Assembly: GCF_042242105.1 (NCBI RefSeq)
Contig: NC_092019.1
Location: 17,715,328-17,779,327, forward strand
From: Pempheris klunzingeri
Taxonomy: Eukaryota > Chordata > Actinopteri > Acropomatiformes > Pempheridae
DNA: 64,000 nt
Direction of reading: 5' to 3'
Position numbers and translations under genes: made by a program. Shown here one piece after another: positions 11,026 to 25,100 of this stretch; within the stretch, counting starts at the first letter, position 1, and the number at the start of each line of letters is the position of its first letter. The notes beneath the pieces were generated by a model. That model saw only the letters and a program-made list of their open reading frames with translations. It was not told where the DNA came from and ran no database searches.

Positions 11026-14000
11026 CGTTGATGTGAAAGAAATGGGACAGAGAGTTTCACCGTGTGACACAGTTTGCTCTTTCACAGGTTAGATGAAGTT
11101 GCTGCTAGACACAAGTCTTTTTTTTTTTCCTTGTTTAGGTTTAGGACCTGTTGACACTTCATGTGTATTCCAGACTTGTGCCTAGGGCAACTACTGCGTG
11201 ATCTGCTTGTCACTTTAGAGGGCATGTTACTCCTAGGGCTGACAGACCTGCCTCCTTTCCCAACACATGCATTTCATTCAGCTGTTTGATGTCAAACAAA
11301 TGAGTGATTCATCCAAGATTATAAAGTGACAATAAATACTGACTCCTCCATGGATATCTGGCGCAAAAGGGAGAAGTTGAGTAGTTGGATTTCTACGTGA
11401 TTTAAATTTAATGACACATCGCTTGTTTTTCTGCTTTGCTAATGACTGATTTTTGTTTGAAGTTGATGCAGGTTGCAACAAGTTGATCGTCCTGGGGTCC
11501 TGGATATGCACTGACAGTTGCCAGTTACAGAACACACAAGTGCTTTTTCTTGTGTAATTTGGCTTTAATCCGTTAATGTTTTGTTTGGTCTGTTAGAGAA
11601 GTCATATTTGAATGTAAATGTTTGATTTTACATACTGTGACTGTGCTTATAGCCTGTTACACAAGTAGAAATCACTGCAAAAAAAAACATAGCCTCACTG
11701 AATTTAAGTTTTAGTCTGACGTTTTCCTTCTTCCCACATTATAAGTTTCTACATCAGTGCTACCATCTCCCTAAAATGGTTATTATTATTGGTTTCCTGA
11801 TTGAATCCTGAGCTTGACACTAATTTTATCAGAAAGGTCAACAATGTTATTAAATTAAACTTATATATTTGGTGTCTGAAGCAAAGCATCAAACTAAAAT
11901 GTAAAATGTCTCAGTTTAAATTACAAATTTTTGCTCATAAATATGACTTGATAGTGATGGGCAATCAGAAAGAGATTTATATATATCAATTCTGCTATTC
12001 ATAATTTATTATTTCAAAGAGTATGATATATATGTAGTATAGGTACTTTTTCATAAAATAAATGAACATCCACAGCAAAAGACCAATGGTCATAATCGCA
12101 AAAGGATTTAGTAATAGATACTATAGTGAGTAAAACCTGATCTGTCTACCTACATGGTAAAACTGACCCAAACACTAGAAGCGCTGTCAGGCACACACAC
12201 ACAAACACCATCCTTACAGGACGAAGAGTGCAGATTGTACTTTGACCAGGCTGCCTCATGCCTGATGTGTTGCTCCTTTAAGAAGACAGAGCAGCAATGA
12301 AAGCACTTGATTTTCTATACACCTCCTGTATCAACATATCATGGTTGTAAAATATCAGTGAGGTTTGTTATATTTAGAAATTAGAAAATCATTAATGCTA
12401 AAGATTAAAGCAGGATTTGATAACAAAATTACGTTTAAGTTGTAAATCAAGTTACTACATTATTGTCAGTGTGGGCACTTGTGTGTTTGTTTTGTTTCTA
12501 TCACTTGCTTTTTTTGTGTGTATTACGGTTGGCATTTCTTTGCTCAGTGCGGCGAATCAACTCCTGGAACATTATCTGATGGAAATGGTTACATCTGTGG
12601 TTGGCGTGAACTGCACAACCTCTAGTTTCATATAATAGTTTGGTTCAAGGGTGATTTCAAGCAACAGACCTTTTTGTTTGTCTTCTGATTCCATCAAAAA
12701 TAAAATATGAAAGACGTTATGTACGCCTATTGTAGTGGTGAACTCTGTACACACCCAAGTGCACTCACCTTTGGACAATGAATGGATGTAAAAATGTTTT
12801 AATAAACATTTCATGCACAACACATTTCTATTAATCATTTATATTTCAATTCACTTTATGGTTAAGACATTTGTTAAAACAAATACTAAAACATTAACCA
12901 AGAAACCTTCTTCGGATAATAACTTGGCTGAGAAACAGAAGAGAAACATGTCTATGCTGAATAGTTATAAATTACGCATAAGTTACTTCTACAGTGCAGA
13001 ACTACACTAAATGATTGTGACTGAAACATCTACCATGATGCTGATGAAATTAAAGAAAATTATCTCAGAGGCAAACTTGAAGTCTTGCAAGCCAGTAAGC
13101 ACCTTGTAATCATAAATAAACATAATACTTAAATGGTTTTAAGGGTTTAGTGATGAAGACAGATGCAGCAGATGTGAGGCGGAGCTTAAATTATGCTGTC
13201 CTATCACAGACTTCCCCTACCTCTACTTTTGTTATCACTAAACTCCTGTCCTCTTTGCACAATGCCTCCTCACTCTCCTCTACCGCCACCTACTGAGCAC
13301 CAGCAAGTACTGTTCAACGTGTTAAAGAATCAATAATTGCCTTGTACACATCATGTGGATCAATCAAGAGCAGAAAACCTTAATTTTGAATTGCAGACAG
13401 GCCCCTGGTGCCCCCATTTTTGAAAAAAAAAACATGTAAAAATGCCCTTTTGGGTGAAAGCATGATGCTCATACACCAGTGGCACCAAGTAACTCTCTGC
13501 ATACAAGCAGTGGAGGACGTCCTGAGCACAGTTTGCTCTATCAGGTCACTGGCAGCTGTTCAGCAGGCTCAGCTAGTCTGCGTCTCCAAATTCAACGCAG
13601 GCAGCAACTGCATGCTCTCAGCTCTGTAGGCAGCGGTGTGGTTTACTGGAGGGTTTCTGGCAGCAGGAACCTTCAGCCTCCCTGTCTCTTGATCCCTATC
13701 CTTGGGGTGAAATACATCAAACAAAGGTCTCTGGACAGACTCATTGTAGGCACCTCACCATCACACATCATGGATGGACTAATAGGTCAGCAAGACGCCA
13801 CAACACCCAACCAGTCTGCCCTGATTCAAGCACGAAAGGATACTGTTTTAACCATAACTTGTGCCTTGTATGGCATAGCACGGAAAGCAGCTTCTACACT
13901 TAGTAGCATGGCATGGATGCTAATTGCTGAACGAAAAGGCGCATGCAGTCGCTGCCACCGTGGCAAGGCACTGGCACATAATACAGGCGTGCTTGGCATT

Positions 14001-15400
14001 TGTTTGCTTGGAAGCAATCTCAATGGAGCTCTGGGTGACAATCAATGACGACAGCTTTAATGCCATCATTCCTTTGCTTGCTCAGAGAGTCACTTTGATA
14101 ATGACACTCCACCTCTCTGACATTCATGTTGAGGAAACTTATGTGGAATTCATTAGGATGTTGGAAGAAGAATTTCCTGACATGAATGCTCATCTGGCCG
14201 CTGGTCTGCTTACTCTTGCCTACATGTCATGAGCTCAACTGCTTGCTTTTGTCCTTACTTACCCATGAGGCGAATTACTTTGAATTGCCCAAAGGTATGA
14301 ATGTGTTTGTCTTTCAACAGTGAAAATGTAAAGCATGTATCAAAGAAACAAAAAACTATATATAGCAGTTGTTTGTGTGATATTTGTATTTATAACTGTC
14401 ACTTTCAACACCATTTTTGATTCATTTCTTATGTCAAGGTTGGGACAAATGAATTGCATCAAGCTGTAAAAAATGGGCCACCTGCAACATTAATGCAAAT
14501 GTGCGTTGAGTCACATGTATGAGGAAAAATTATGCCTTTTTGATGGATGTTGGCAATCTGACGGCAGTAGCTTAAGGTTAGTCCATTTCATGTCATCTAC
14601 ATAACTCCTTCTAAAACTACAAACCAAACTTATCTGTGTGTTTGAACTACAGAAATTAGAACTTGTTGTAAAATGATCTTCCGCTGTAATTTTGAAGAAA
14701 ATCAGGCAAGCTGTTTCTCCCTGCTCCCAATCTTTATACAAAGCCAAGCTCCACATTCAAAGCAAAAGTTCAGCACGTTTTTTCATGTAACTTTTATATG
14801 ATGAATTGATCCAACACAGGATATAAATGGTGGACACCAAAAGGTTATTGTTTTATTAGCCTTATTTAGCAAACTTTCTCTGAAAATACTTTGGTGTGTC
14901 TTAGTCACTGATACACTAAGATATTTAAACTGATTGTTCTCAATTTAAATGATATGATTGAATGGTCTAATTTCAGTTCTGCATTAACTGACAAACAGAA
15001 ACTTCTAGCCAAAAAAATAACTAAATTTATGAAGTAGTGGGGGCACAGCAGGAAAAAGGGAAACAGTTGAATTGAAACATATGATTATTCAGATACACGG
15101 TTTATCCTTTAAAGTTTTTGGTACATAAGGAATAAGGAATAATACTAATGGTGTAACTAGAAGCCAGTCAGTAACAATGCCAATAGATATGTATCAATAG
15201 ACTTCATTGGCCGGAGTAGATCAGGAATATTAATAATATCTGTTTGTAAAAGACCACTTATGAGCCTGGTACACTTTTTAAATGAGGAGCAGATCATGTT
15301 TGGTCTACAGGAGTGTGTGCAGGGTGTCTGTGTTCAGCAGGAGGCTCTAAGTCCCTGTGAGGTTGGGAGGTCCTCCGACAGCACACACCACAGAAGAAGA
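11026..15400. other. m6pr 3' UTR and spacer to phc1
   Basis: Candidate polyadenylation signals AATAAA lie at 11331-11336, about 12057, about 12689 and about 12800, so the m6pr 3' UTR could be about 0.3 kb or up to 1.8 kb. The rest is AT-rich. Apart from two unrecognised frames listed separately (13479-14232), no gene was seen. Confidence 0.5.
13479..14232 (+). other. Two unrecognised overlapping open frames, possible coding remnant
   Basis: A 189-codon frame (13479-14048) and a 102-codon frame in another phase (13924-14232) lie in otherwise AT-rich intergenic DNA. The region is richer in G+C and in coding-like codons than its flanks. Neither frame has a domain, signal peptide or family that I recognise, and no splice sites tie them to a neighbour. 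Options are a decayed insert or captured gene, or chance. I give no function. Confidence 0.25.
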
Positions 15401-15543
15401 ACAATAAAGGGCTTGGAAGGGGCGGAGTGCTGTTGGAGGCAAAAACCCTGAAAAGGACTATCGTTGTTTGCTGTGAAAATCAAGACCGCAACATTAACTT
15501 GATTGCATTTAACTGTGAAAAGGACAGAAACATACAAGGAGAG
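15401..15543 (+). other. phc1: Probable 5' non-coding exon of phc1
   Basis: Sequence ends in a GAG|GTAAAC donor at 15543, about 850 bases upstream of the acceptor (TGACCAG) that precedes the phc1 start codon. A GGGGCGG GC box lies at about 15419. The 5' end is not defined by anything in the sequence. Confidence 0.35.
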
Positions 15544-16395
15544 GTAAACACATAAGCACGCCGAAAACACCAAACGATGACTCCTTGCAAAGGTGAAAGC
15601 CAGCTAGTCGCTAGTTTTCTGCCTTCAGTGAGCAGTTAGCATTGCTAGTCGGTTAGCATGTTTATGTTACACTAACGCTGCACTTTTTCTGCTAGCTAAC
15701 GGTAGTGTTAGCACCAAACTAAAGGCTTTTCAACTTGCCAACTATACTCTATTTCTCTCGTCGGCCCTTTTTACTATCCGGTTATGAACGTTATTGTAAT
15801 TTAATGTAGGTATGCCTGACTTTTGTTTAGATCCAGGTTAGCGAACTAGCGAACTCCATTGTAGTTAGCCACATCTGGCTAGCTTCTTATTTGGTGTTTT
15901 GAGCTTTCCTCCATGTTGGTCTCTCTCTCGCATTCATCTATCATGTTGACAACTGGTCTGCTGATGAAATTACCACTATGCCCCTGCTCACCGCGACTTT
16001 TAAAGCCATTTTGATCACGTCTGCCTAGCTCACATGTAGTTAAAGCTACAGTCTGTGCAGGGGTGTAACAAGCTATGCTTCATGGGCCCTGTGGAAGAGT
16101 AAAACTCTGTGAACTGACTGTGCAACAACAATCACAGTAAGTTTCGAGGGTCTCTTAACATACGGAGTGTGGATGTAATGTACTTCAGCTTGTTACTGCT
16201 GATTTGAGTTGTCATATGCACATTTATTTAAGCTTTATTATTAGAGTGCCAAACTTCATAATCAACAAGTCTTCCTGTTAATTGCAAATCTTAGCATCAG
16301 CAAATATCTTAACAGAAGTATTTATTGAGCATGCAAAAATAGTATTAGGTCATGACTGTTTTTGATGAGTGGCCTGTGTGTTTTGACCAGTAAAC

Positions 16396-19300
16396 ATGGA
16401 TGGAGGTGAAGACCAAAACACAGGCACGACCAACGGAAACCCTCAGACAACTGGGAACTCTCGTGCACCCCAAATAGCCCACATGTCTCTGTATGAGAGA
16501 CAGGCTGTACAGGTGTGTATAAAGGACTCCATAGATATGATGGAAAGACCAATGTTTGTTATCTTGAATTGATAATAACATGTAAATACAAAGACCGTCA
16601 GATTAGTCTTATAACAATATGCATGTGTTTGTGTTTGTTTAGGCTCTCCAAGCACTGCAAAGACAACCAAATGCAGCTCAATACTTCCAGCAGCTCATGC
16701 TGCAGCAGCAGATCAATAGTGCCCAACTCCACAACTTGGCTGCTGTGCAACAGGTACCCAGAATTATGAGTCCAAAATACAGTCAGTACAAAATTGCGGC
16801 AAGCAGAACTATGTCACCCCATTTCTTTTATGTCTCTCTTTTATCCAGGCCACGCTTGCAGCTAGTCGTCAATCCAGTACCCCAAGTAACAGCATGTCCC
16901 AGGCGGCCACTACCGTAAGTTTTTATGCTAATTATTGTTTGGGGAATGGATAGCACAGCTAGTTTATGAAGACATATGATAGGTGTGATGAAAATTTTCT
17001 GTTCCTCCCAGGTCAATCTGAGCACCACATCTGCGGGAGGGACAATGAATAATCCCCGCCCCCACGGCCCGGCCACCTCTGCAACAACAACTCTCAACCA
17101 GTCAGTGTTGCTGGGTGGAAACTCTGCAGGACAGGGACAGATGTATCTTAGGGTGAGTTAAAGATCATGCATGGTATGCATTTGTGAGTAAAAATCAATT
17201 AAATGAATGCATATAGTGTGAAAGCTCACTGATTTGGTGTTTAAAGATTTACTTTTGGTTTCTGTCTTCTGCCACAGTCTTGTTGCCAAAAATGTTGGCA
17301 AATCATTAAGCATTCCATGTAGTTAGGGAGTCATTCATTGAAATATTTGCTTTTTACAAGGTTGACTGTCTATCTTGTTCCTCACGTAGGTCAACCGCTC
17401 TCTCAGGGCTCCTCTTGCCTCTCAGCTCATCTTCATGCCTGGTGGTACAGCAACAGCTACTGTAGCAACAGTTGCCCAGACACAACCCCAGCAGCAGCAG
17501 CAACAACAACAACAGCAGCAACAACAGCAGCAACAACAACAACAGCACGAAGTCGCTGTGACCACTGCCAATGCCCAAACTGACAATGATCAGGTTTGTG
17601 AGTGACATGAGAGGACTGTTTGACTCCACCAAGCACTCTCCTTCTCGAATACATTTCACCACAACTTTCTCCTTTCTTGATCTTAAAGGTGCAGAATCTG
17701 GCCCTGCACTGCACTTCCACTCCCAGAGCAGTTGCAATCAAGTCTGAGCTTCCAGAGAGGAAGGATGTCGCCAGCTTTCCTCTGGGGCAGCAGCAGACTT
17801 TTCCCCAGACAGCTCAGCAGCAGCAAGTGCAACCACAACAGCAACAACAAATGGCCAAACCCAATTTCACCCAGCAGTCCACCACCAACACTATGACTGT
17901 AAAGACTGGAAACCAGGCAACCATGACTGTTACTCCTGCTGCCTCTGTTGCTCCTTCGTCCACCTCTTCTGCAGCACTCCCTCTCTCTCAGCTCCTCCTG
18001 TCCTCCGCTGCTGCTCCTGTGATCCTGGTGCCCACCTCAAATGTTCCCACCACCACCCAAGGCTACACCATTGGCTCAGTGACTCCAAAAGCCAACGTTA
18101 ACGCGCAGACTCTGGTGGTCCAGCCCCTACAACAGGCCAGCACTACTGCAGACAAAGGCCCTGTGCCAATCCAGCCCAAGACAGCTCAGGGACACCGCTT
18201 GCCTGTGCAGCTGCCTCCTCGACACCCACCTCCCATTCTCCCAGCGCCACCTAGCAACAGCCAAGCCACCACTGGGGCGCACAACACTCCCCACATCCCT
18301 GTGCAGCTTGTGGGAGCCAGGCAGGGCTTAACGGGAAACGCACAGGCTGTAGCCCTGGCACATGCACGGAGCAGCACAGCCCAGGAAAGTACAGCTGTTG
18401 GGAACGTTAACGCAGTCTCGAACAACAGCGTTATGGTAGGATCAAGCACTGAAATGATTTACTTAGTTACACAGACACTTAGGTGTAATGATAGCCTTCA
18501 GTGTGCAAGGAATTGTAACAGTTAACCCTTCTTTTTTCCACACACCATTAGATAAAACCTGCTATTGGCTCTCTGAAGAGAAAATCTGACTGTGACACAC
18601 CAAATGAGGTGGCGACAGAATCTTCAGATTTTTCATCTATGAAAGACTCTGCCCCTCCCTTATCCCCTGCCCCTACAAAGGACTCAGGTGTGTCAATTTG
18701 CCATTTACAAATCATATATAGATTATTAGCAGCAACACTTGAAAATTGTAACTGTGTGTCTATAAAACTGTGGTTGAAACCTCATTGTTTTCTCTTTTGT
18801 TTTGATCCTCACCAGTTCCTCATGTAGCAGCTGCATTCTCATCTCCTCCAACCCTGTCCTTGCCTCTACCCTTGTCAAGAGTTGGACATGGGGACAAAGA
18901 CAGAGCGCCTGTTCCCCAGGCAGTGGTCAAACCTCAAGTCCTCACCCACCTCATAGAGGGCTTTGTCATCCAGGAGGGAGCTGAGCCCTTCCCCGTAAGT
19001 GCGCCCTGCTATGATAACACAGCGTTCACATAATAAATCAATATAAGATAAGGTTTTCCGTGTGAAAAGGTCCCTTACTATCAGGCCTCTGTTTGGTGTG
19101 ACAGGTTGCTGGACTCCTCAAAGACAGAGATTTTGCTCTGGTTGGCCGATCGGAGAACGGACCTCCATGTAAGTGTTGGAATAACTCTTAATTTTCTATT
19201 TATCAAGTATAAAACCATGAATCTGTGTGCATGGTCAGAATCTCCTAGATGTGTGCGGTGGTTTTATTCTTTCCTTTCCCTCTTCAGTGTTAAAGTGTGA

Positions 19301-20547
19301 GTACTGTGGAAGCCTCGCCCCAGCCAGCCAGTTCAGAGGATCAAAGAGGTTCTGTTCAAATACTTGTGCTAAGAGGTATGATTTACTTTAGTTCCCATTT
19401 CAGCATTGTTTTTTATTTTGGTGTGGTCGTACATACTTCCAAAAACTCTACAGTGCTTTACATCAAGAATAGCTAATCATATGTAACAAGTTAACTAGCC
19501 AAAGACTATTCCAGGAGATGCCACTAATTTTAATCTGATTAGCATATTGTGCATGTTAGTATGGAATAAAAACGACATGATACTTGTATATAAGAGAAGA
19601 AAAAACCAAGGAAATGTCCTGCTGAGAATTGACTGAGTTCCTGGATCCACAGATATAATGTGAGCTGCAGCCAACACTTCAAGACAAGCAGAGGGAGAAG
19701 TGCTGCAGGCCTGGCACCACCTCCAGCACCCACTGAGAGCGCTGCCAGGCGAAGGGGCCCCTCTCGCAGGAGCAGTTCTAATATCACCTGTAATAAAATG
19801 TCAAGCAGGCATCTATCTGTCAAGGTAGGATCTGTAGCTTAAACGATGAGGCTGGGCATATTTTATATTTTTCTAATCCCATGAATAAATGAAACCAGCA
19901 ATGAATTCATCCCACTAACAAGTATTAACAAGTGGATGTATCTAAAGCTTGATGTGGTTTATTTAGACATCCAATAGCAAATTAATCTCTGAAGTATTAT
20001 TGTTGGCTTTTGTATCTGAATCTCCGCTCTTTCTGGGTGTAGTGTCACTCTGAGTCCAGTCGCTCGGAGGACGTATCCAGCGACGGGGAGGAAGAAGAGG
20101 ACGATTCTTCCTCACTGTCCCCAAGCTCTTCACACTCCTGCTCAAGAGCTGGGCACAGCGCTCCTCCGTCTGACAGCTCAGCTCCCGGCAGCCTCCCGCT
20201 AGAGGGCGCTAACTTTCTGTCAGCAACCCCTGCTCAGTGGAGTGTGGAGGAGGTCTGCAGGTTCATCTCTTCACTTCAAGGTTGGTGCTCCGTGATTAGA
20301 GAGCAGTTTTGCATTAGCCTCAGCCATGCCTCTCGTTCTGCTCTCTTTGTACTAATCCTATCCTTCTGTCTGTGTTTCTGTCGGGTTTTTTCCAGGCTGT
20401 GAAGAGTTGGCCGCCCAGTTTCTGTCACAGGAGATAGACGGGCAGGCTCTGCTGCTCCTGCGAGAGGACCATCTCATCTCCACCATGAATATCAAGCTGG
20501 GTCCCGCGCTCAAGATCTGTGCCTCCATCAACACCCTGCGTGAGTGA
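16396..20547 (+). CDS. phc1: Polyhomeotic-like protein 1, Polycomb PRC1 subunit
   Basis: A nuclear, chromatin-bound subunit of canonical PRC1 that polymerises Polycomb complexes through its SAM domain. Thirteen coding exons join in phase: 16396-16512, 16643-16753, 16849-16914, 17012-17152, 17390-17593, 17689-18435, 18552-18687, 18816-18994, 19105-19168, 19288-19375, 19653-19824, 20043-20280, 20396-20547, giving 804 aa (human PHC1 1004, PHC2 858). The N-terminal half is Gln/Thr/Ala-rich with a 19-Gln run (residues 179-197). The HD1 segment (VLTHLIEGFVIQEG, about 543-571) is followed by an FCS zinc finger with Cys592, Cys595, Cys611 and Cys615. The SAM domain spans about 741-804 and includes MNIKLGPALKI. 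IGSLKRKSD in exon 7 is also typical of the family. The choice of PHC1 over PHC2/PHC3 rests mainly on adjacency to m6pr, as in humans. The start ATG has G at +4 and lies five bases after an acceptor. Confidence 0.95.
17489..17545 (+). repeat. phc1: CAG/CAA polyglutamine tract in phc1
   Basis: Nineteen Gln codons, CAG and CAA interspersed. The mixture should make it less prone to expansion than a pure CAG run. Confidence 0.95.
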
Positions 20548-22121
20548 GGCACTCAGTACTTCAGAGGAACACCAGGATCGTTTTCTCACTGGTGACTTGT
20601 CACTGAAATCAATACCTGGACCTGCTCCTCTTTTAGTAAGAAGTTAAAAAGACTAAGATCTATGGGGACAGTGAGGAGGTTTTTTACAAAACAATGGTGC
20701 ACCATCAGTCATGTTGAGACATGAGGATGGACGGTTTACTTTCTGGACATTGAATGTGCAAAACCATGTTTTATGTATACTGTTATGTGTGAGTGGTGAG
20801 CATGGACAGCCTGAAGTATCCATGTCATTAGTGTTTGTCAGTTTTCTCTCTGTTGCTGTGAGTAGAGACCTTTTTGTATGTATACTCATATGAAACTGTG
20901 CAAATCTGCCAGCCTGCAGTAATCGGTGCTAGGTCTTCTAGCTCAGACAGTTCACCTATAAAAAGAAAAAAAAAAAGAAAAAAAAGTTGCCTTCTAGCTG
21001 TATTTCAAGCGGTGCTTTAACTTTAGTGATATGATTTGGAGGGATGTCAGCAATGGTCCACTTCATCTAAATATTTGAGTCATTTAAGTAGCTACTTGTT
21101 ATTTTACCATAGATTTTCAATCCAGGCTCCAATCACATTGAGCAAAGGACACTCAAGAAGCCTGGTATTTTAATTAGTTCATTTTACCAGTTATTAAAAG
21201 TTTAGTTTTGTATCTTTTCCATTTTGTACTACAATCAAAGTTATTTTTTCACGGATAAGATATAGTTTTAGTAGCTTTAATCAACTTAACTACCTGAAAA
21301 TAGGTATTCCTCATGGTTTGCTCTCAAGGGCTGAGTGGAAGTGCTCTGTGTACATGTATGCAGTACTACCAATAAACAATACCTGTTACTGGATCTGCAT
21401 TTGTGTGTGTGTGCATGACTTTATTACCCCATGACATCCACTTGAAAATTAAAAAGAGACTTCGAAAGTGATTTTTTTATTCACATTTGAGTTTATGTAA
21501 ACAGGTTGAGCTCACTTCTTGCTCGTAGATGTTCACATGAACTGAGCTTATAGAGGAGACAGTCTAATAACAGCTTAAGTACATTTATGTGCCCTTCATT
21601 TCCATAACCGCATAATATAGAATCATACAAAATTCACTGTTATTAATTACATCTATTAACATACACTGGCTTTAGGTCATAAAAAAAAGATTTGCAAACC
21701 GTATTGAAAGAATCAACAAGTTCAGGGTGCAGCAGCTGTACATTAGTCAAGTTTACGAATCTTTAATTGTGCTACTATAAAGTTACTGGCTGTTTCCCCA
21801 GCTGAACCCAAAAAGATGTAGGTATTGCCTTAATAGACAACTACACACACACGAATGAGGTCTGAATGAATGAAGATGAGTGTAAACAACTTATTTAGCA
21901 TAGAGTCATTTACATTGCATGAACCTGAAGTAGGAGAATACATGAGAAAATAAAATAATATTTTCAGTGCCCAAAGTGCTTATTAACAGTTTGGAACACT
22001 TTTAATGCACCTGAAAGATATTATTTTGTAGAAGTGCATTATTGGGGTACCATTGGGAAGAGTAATGTATGTATGTAGAAATGTAATGTATGTAAAAATG
22101 TGTTTTGTTGGCACACTGTGA
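20548..22121. other. Converging 3' UTRs of phc1 (plus) and styk1 (minus)
   Basis: A plus-strand AATAAA is at 21371-21376 and a minus-strand AATAAA at 21476-21481, so the two transcripts probably end within about 100 bases of each other. That would leave 3' UTRs of about 0.85 kb (phc1) and 0.65 kb (styk1). An A-rich tract lies near 20959-20986. Confidence 0.55.
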
Positions 22122-25100
22122 TCAGAAAACAGTGTAGCTGTTGGTTTCCCCGTATCCTGCCTCCTGCAGGTACTGCTCAATGTTAACTGCCTCCGACGCC
22201 TTGAGGACTTTGTCAGAGGCACTTTTCTCTCCTGAGAGGAGCTTACGGCTCACCTCAGCCAGAGAGGGTCGATCTTGATCCTTCCACTGGCAACAACTCT
22301 TAATGAGAGAGTACCTGTGGGAGAGAGGCATTAGTCCGAGCTTTACAGCACATTTGTTAAAGATGAAAACAGGACTCTGCTTTGGGTTTGGCTGCGTGCT
22401 ATCTGGAGCACGCAGTGGATACTCACAGCGTGTTGGAACAGTTGGATGGTTTTTTCAGGTTTTTCCCTCGTTGATGAAACTGTAGAAGTTCATTAACTGA
22501 GATTTCGGCAAATGGAGCTTCACCTAGAGAGAAAACATGAGTGGGGCATACAAACAAAGTCCTCAATAACGTTATCTGTACTTTTACACAGCAATATTAA
22601 TATATATGTTTATAGTATTGCATATTTTATTTTATCAAAACTCCATAGAGAGGCTGTTTATGGATAAAATAACCAGACAGGGATGTCTGTCTTTGGCTAA
22701 TCAAGGAAATTTAATACCTTACAGATTAAGATACTCAATGCAGAAATCATATTAAAATCCAACATCCCTATATCATGGGTTTGAAATATTTCCTACAATT
22801 GCCTAATACAATCAGAGACACTATATTAAAGTAATTAAAGTGACACAGTATAAATTGTATTGGAAATTATCTGACTGTCAAGAAATATATATCACCTCAC
22901 AACACACGTTGTCTATATCCTATATCTCTATTTTTCCCAGTCCAAGTAGTGGGTAGCCCAACCTACATGTATCTAATAAGACATTTTAATTGAAGGTTTA
23001 TCTATTATTTATGACCAAGGTTCCCAAAAGTTAGAATTCAACTTACCCAATGTTGCCATTTCATACAGCAGGATGCCAAATGACCAGCTAAAGAGGGACA
23101 CACAAAGGTAATTTATGGTTAGCGTCTAAATGCTCTTGATGCTCATGCCTCTCCATTGATAAGTAAGTAGCAACATTTAACATATTATTTTTTTTTTTCT
23201 GCTGCAGTAGCATCCGTACTGAAGGATGTAACCTACAGACAATATGAGAGATGAAAAGAGAAAAACTCACATGTCGCTGCTCTGACCAGCGGGTCTCTTG
23301 GCTAACAGCTCTGGTGCCCGCCATTTCTTCATGCTGGGATCATCTCTCTGTGTGGCTCCCTGGTTCTTCCTCGTGTAGACCCCGTGCAGGCCCCAAAGCT
23401 TTGCCGTGAACTCCTTGGTGACCAATACGCTTCGAGCACGAATGTTTCCGTGGAGAAGATCTTTGCTGTGAAGGAACTCCTGATTGAGCGACAAGACAGG
23501 AGGCATCTCAGCATCAGACACACATTTAAAACTAATGTGACAACGATACAAAAACATACAGAGGAGACTGAATTTGAGATTGTCACGTAGGTGCATGATG
23601 AGGTGAGGGAGTAGGAGAGGGAGGGAAGAAAGTGCTGAGATGGGGTCAGCATAGGAGTATTGTATGCCAGTGATTTGAAAGTCAAGCATGGTCAAAATAT
23701 TGTGAGCATACTGACCAGTGCTGATGCCACCTGCTTGGCCATGGTGAATATTCGTCTCTCTGTCATTTCACATGGAGGATCCACATTTTCCTGAGAAAAA
23801 AAAACATATAGAGAGGATGACACAATCATTCTTCTTAGGGACATTTTTCTCTGGTTTAATGCTTCAAGTGAGTAGACAAACAGCAGCAGCAGTCTAGACT
23901 GTCTGTCAAAATATACCTGTCTGCATCTCCACAGGAAGCTGAGCAGGTCTCTGTTCTCCAGCTCCTCCACAACCGTGACCAAAGGAGCTCGGAGTGAGAC
24001 CACACCAAGAAGCTCAGGCAGGAAGGGATGTGGTCCCAGCTGGGCCAGGAACGACGCAAAGCCCAGAAAGTTTTGTCTTTCTGTGGCATCAGCAGAGTCT
24101 GTGAAGGGCAAGAACGAAAGGGAGATGAGAGCTGGAAAGGAACACTGCAGTCACAAACACACTTCCATGAAATTCAAATTCAACCATCTCACCATTTAGA
24201 ACTCGCAGCACCACGCTCCTGTTTTCCATGCGGGCCCTGTAGAGGGACACAGAGGGGTCGGAGCGCAGGGAGAAGGCGGCAGGCAGGGAGCTGACCATAT
24301 TGAAGGACTCAGGCAGCCTCTGACGGGGCAGCTCTCTGGGCTGGACAATGGGTGTGAAACTGGGCTTGAAGGGCTGCGGTGGGGGGCTGGGTGGGAAAGA
24401 GGGCGTGTTCACAGTTTTGGAGGGGTAAGTGGTCGGGGGGTGGAAGGTGGAGTAGGAACTGGTCATGTCCAGAGCGATGCTTTCATGCTCCAGGGGGTCG
24501 ATACCTGGTGGAGCTGTGGACAGAGAGAGATAAAGGAGAGGCGGAGAGGGAGGAAGAGACTAATTATCATAACAGATGGGTTAGGCTCAAGGATTTTCAT
24601 AAGAGCAGAACTATTTATATTCAATTTACTTTGTGTAATGCTGGAAACTGGAGCTGGAGACACTTGTGTGCTTATTGATTATGTCATACAGTAAATGCTA
24701 AAATGTTAAAACTGCTCATAATTACTCCATAACTGATTGTTTTGTACATGCCAAGTAAACACTGATTCCAAGCATATGGGCAAGTTGTGTGGTGGTTTAA
24801 AAAAGTTCTTACAAAATCACTTTACACATGAAGAGACTGTAATAGTTTTATTCAATTTTTCTGCTGGATTTGTGTGAAACAATATTCTTTGGATTGAGTT
24901 GAGTTGTTGTTGTTGCAATTATTACTACAGATTTGTAAGAGTTTATGGGCATTTACTTGTATTTTGGGTTCCTGACAGCTTTGAACTTTGTTAAATTGTC
25001 AGAATGATATCAGGATGATTTCATTAAACAAAGGAATTTAAAGCAAATGAACTCGGTTAACTGGAAAAATAAAAGACATACATATGGAAACAGCTGACAG

